NCBI GenBank assembly: GCA_900759335.1
Contig: CAAEUX010000064.1
Span: 1 to 15,754 of the forward strand
DNA: 15,754 nucleotides
Direction: 5' to 3'
Source of the DNA: an uncultured Collinsella sp.
Lineage (GTDB): Bacteria; Actinomycetota; Coriobacteriia; Coriobacteriales; Coriobacteriaceae
The notes beneath the pieces were generated by a model. That model was not told the DNA's origin. It did no database searches and saw nothing but the letters and a program-made list of their open reading frames with translations. Shown one piece after another: positions 15,661-15,754 of this stretch. Numbering within the stretch: the first letter of the stretch is position 1; every line of letters starts with the position of its first letter. The translations under genes and the position numbers were made by a program.

Positions 15661-15754
15661 CCAGCGAGCGGGTCGCATTTGAGACAAGGTGACGTGAAAC
15701 GAAAGGGCGCTGACCTTCTGGTCGCGCCCTTGAAGTTGAACGTCAGATTGTCCA
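15661..15754 (+). ncRNA. Conserved structured RNA-like element, copy 2 (cut by the window edge)
   Basis: Positions 15680-15754 align without gaps to 79-153 of copy 1. The tip hairpin is 15703-15710 with 15724-15731, bulged T15711, 15712-15715 with 15720-15723 and a TTCT loop. The inner helices are 15691-15695 with 15740-15744, and 15683-15687 with 15748-15752. Internal loops GAAACGA/GAAGTTGA and GGT/AGA are unchanged. The 5' arm of the outer stem (about 15661-15681) is present, but only its first two partners (15753-15754) lie in the window, and both pair. Confidence 0.6.

Overview
The window is a GC-rich, gene-dense bacterial segment in which every confident protein gene lies on the minus strand. 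The protein sequences, the MurA/ATP-synthase/Upp neighbourhood and the palindromic intergenic repeats suggest an actinomycete of the order Coriobacteriales, most likely a gut Collinsella. This taxonomic call is by recognition only; no search was run.

Layout, read in the direction of transcription (right to left). A ~600-base gene-free stretch (15159-15754) carries part of a structured RNA-like element, a long REP-like inverted repeat and a promoter. Then come prmC (release-factor glutamine methyltransferase, with an unusual ~120-residue insert), a hicAB toxin-antitoxin module with its own promoter and a 22-bp palindromic operator, a Sua5/TsaC-type tRNA threonylcarbamoylation enzyme, glpK (glycerol kinase) and upp (uracil phosphoribosyltransferase). 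A fresh promoter at 9772-9799 drives a complete F1Fo ATP synthase operon: a small AtpI-position membrane protein, then atpB-E-F-H-A-G-D-C. A strong hairpin terminator separates atpC from murA, which is followed by a LytR-CpsA-Psr (LCP) cell-wall ligase. A hairpin and a second copy of the RNA-like element close the left end.

The order prmC - sua5 - upp - atpI - atpBEFHAGDC - murA matches, as I recall it, the order in Bacillus subtilis (prmC...ywlC...upp-atpI-atpBEFHAGDC...murAA). This looks like an old neighbourhood, with hicAB and glpK as local additions. Together the genes cover energy conversion (ATP synthase), translation fidelity (prmC, sua5), pyrimidine salvage (upp), glycerol entry (glpK) and cell-wall synthesis and decoration (murA, LCP).

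The most notable non-coding signal is a pair of elements at the two window ends (67-165 and about 15661-15754). They align without gaps over 75 positions. Of their 22 differences, 20 fall in 10 compensating base pairs, while all internal-loop and hairpin-loop bases are identical. That pattern is the signature of a conserved RNA fold.
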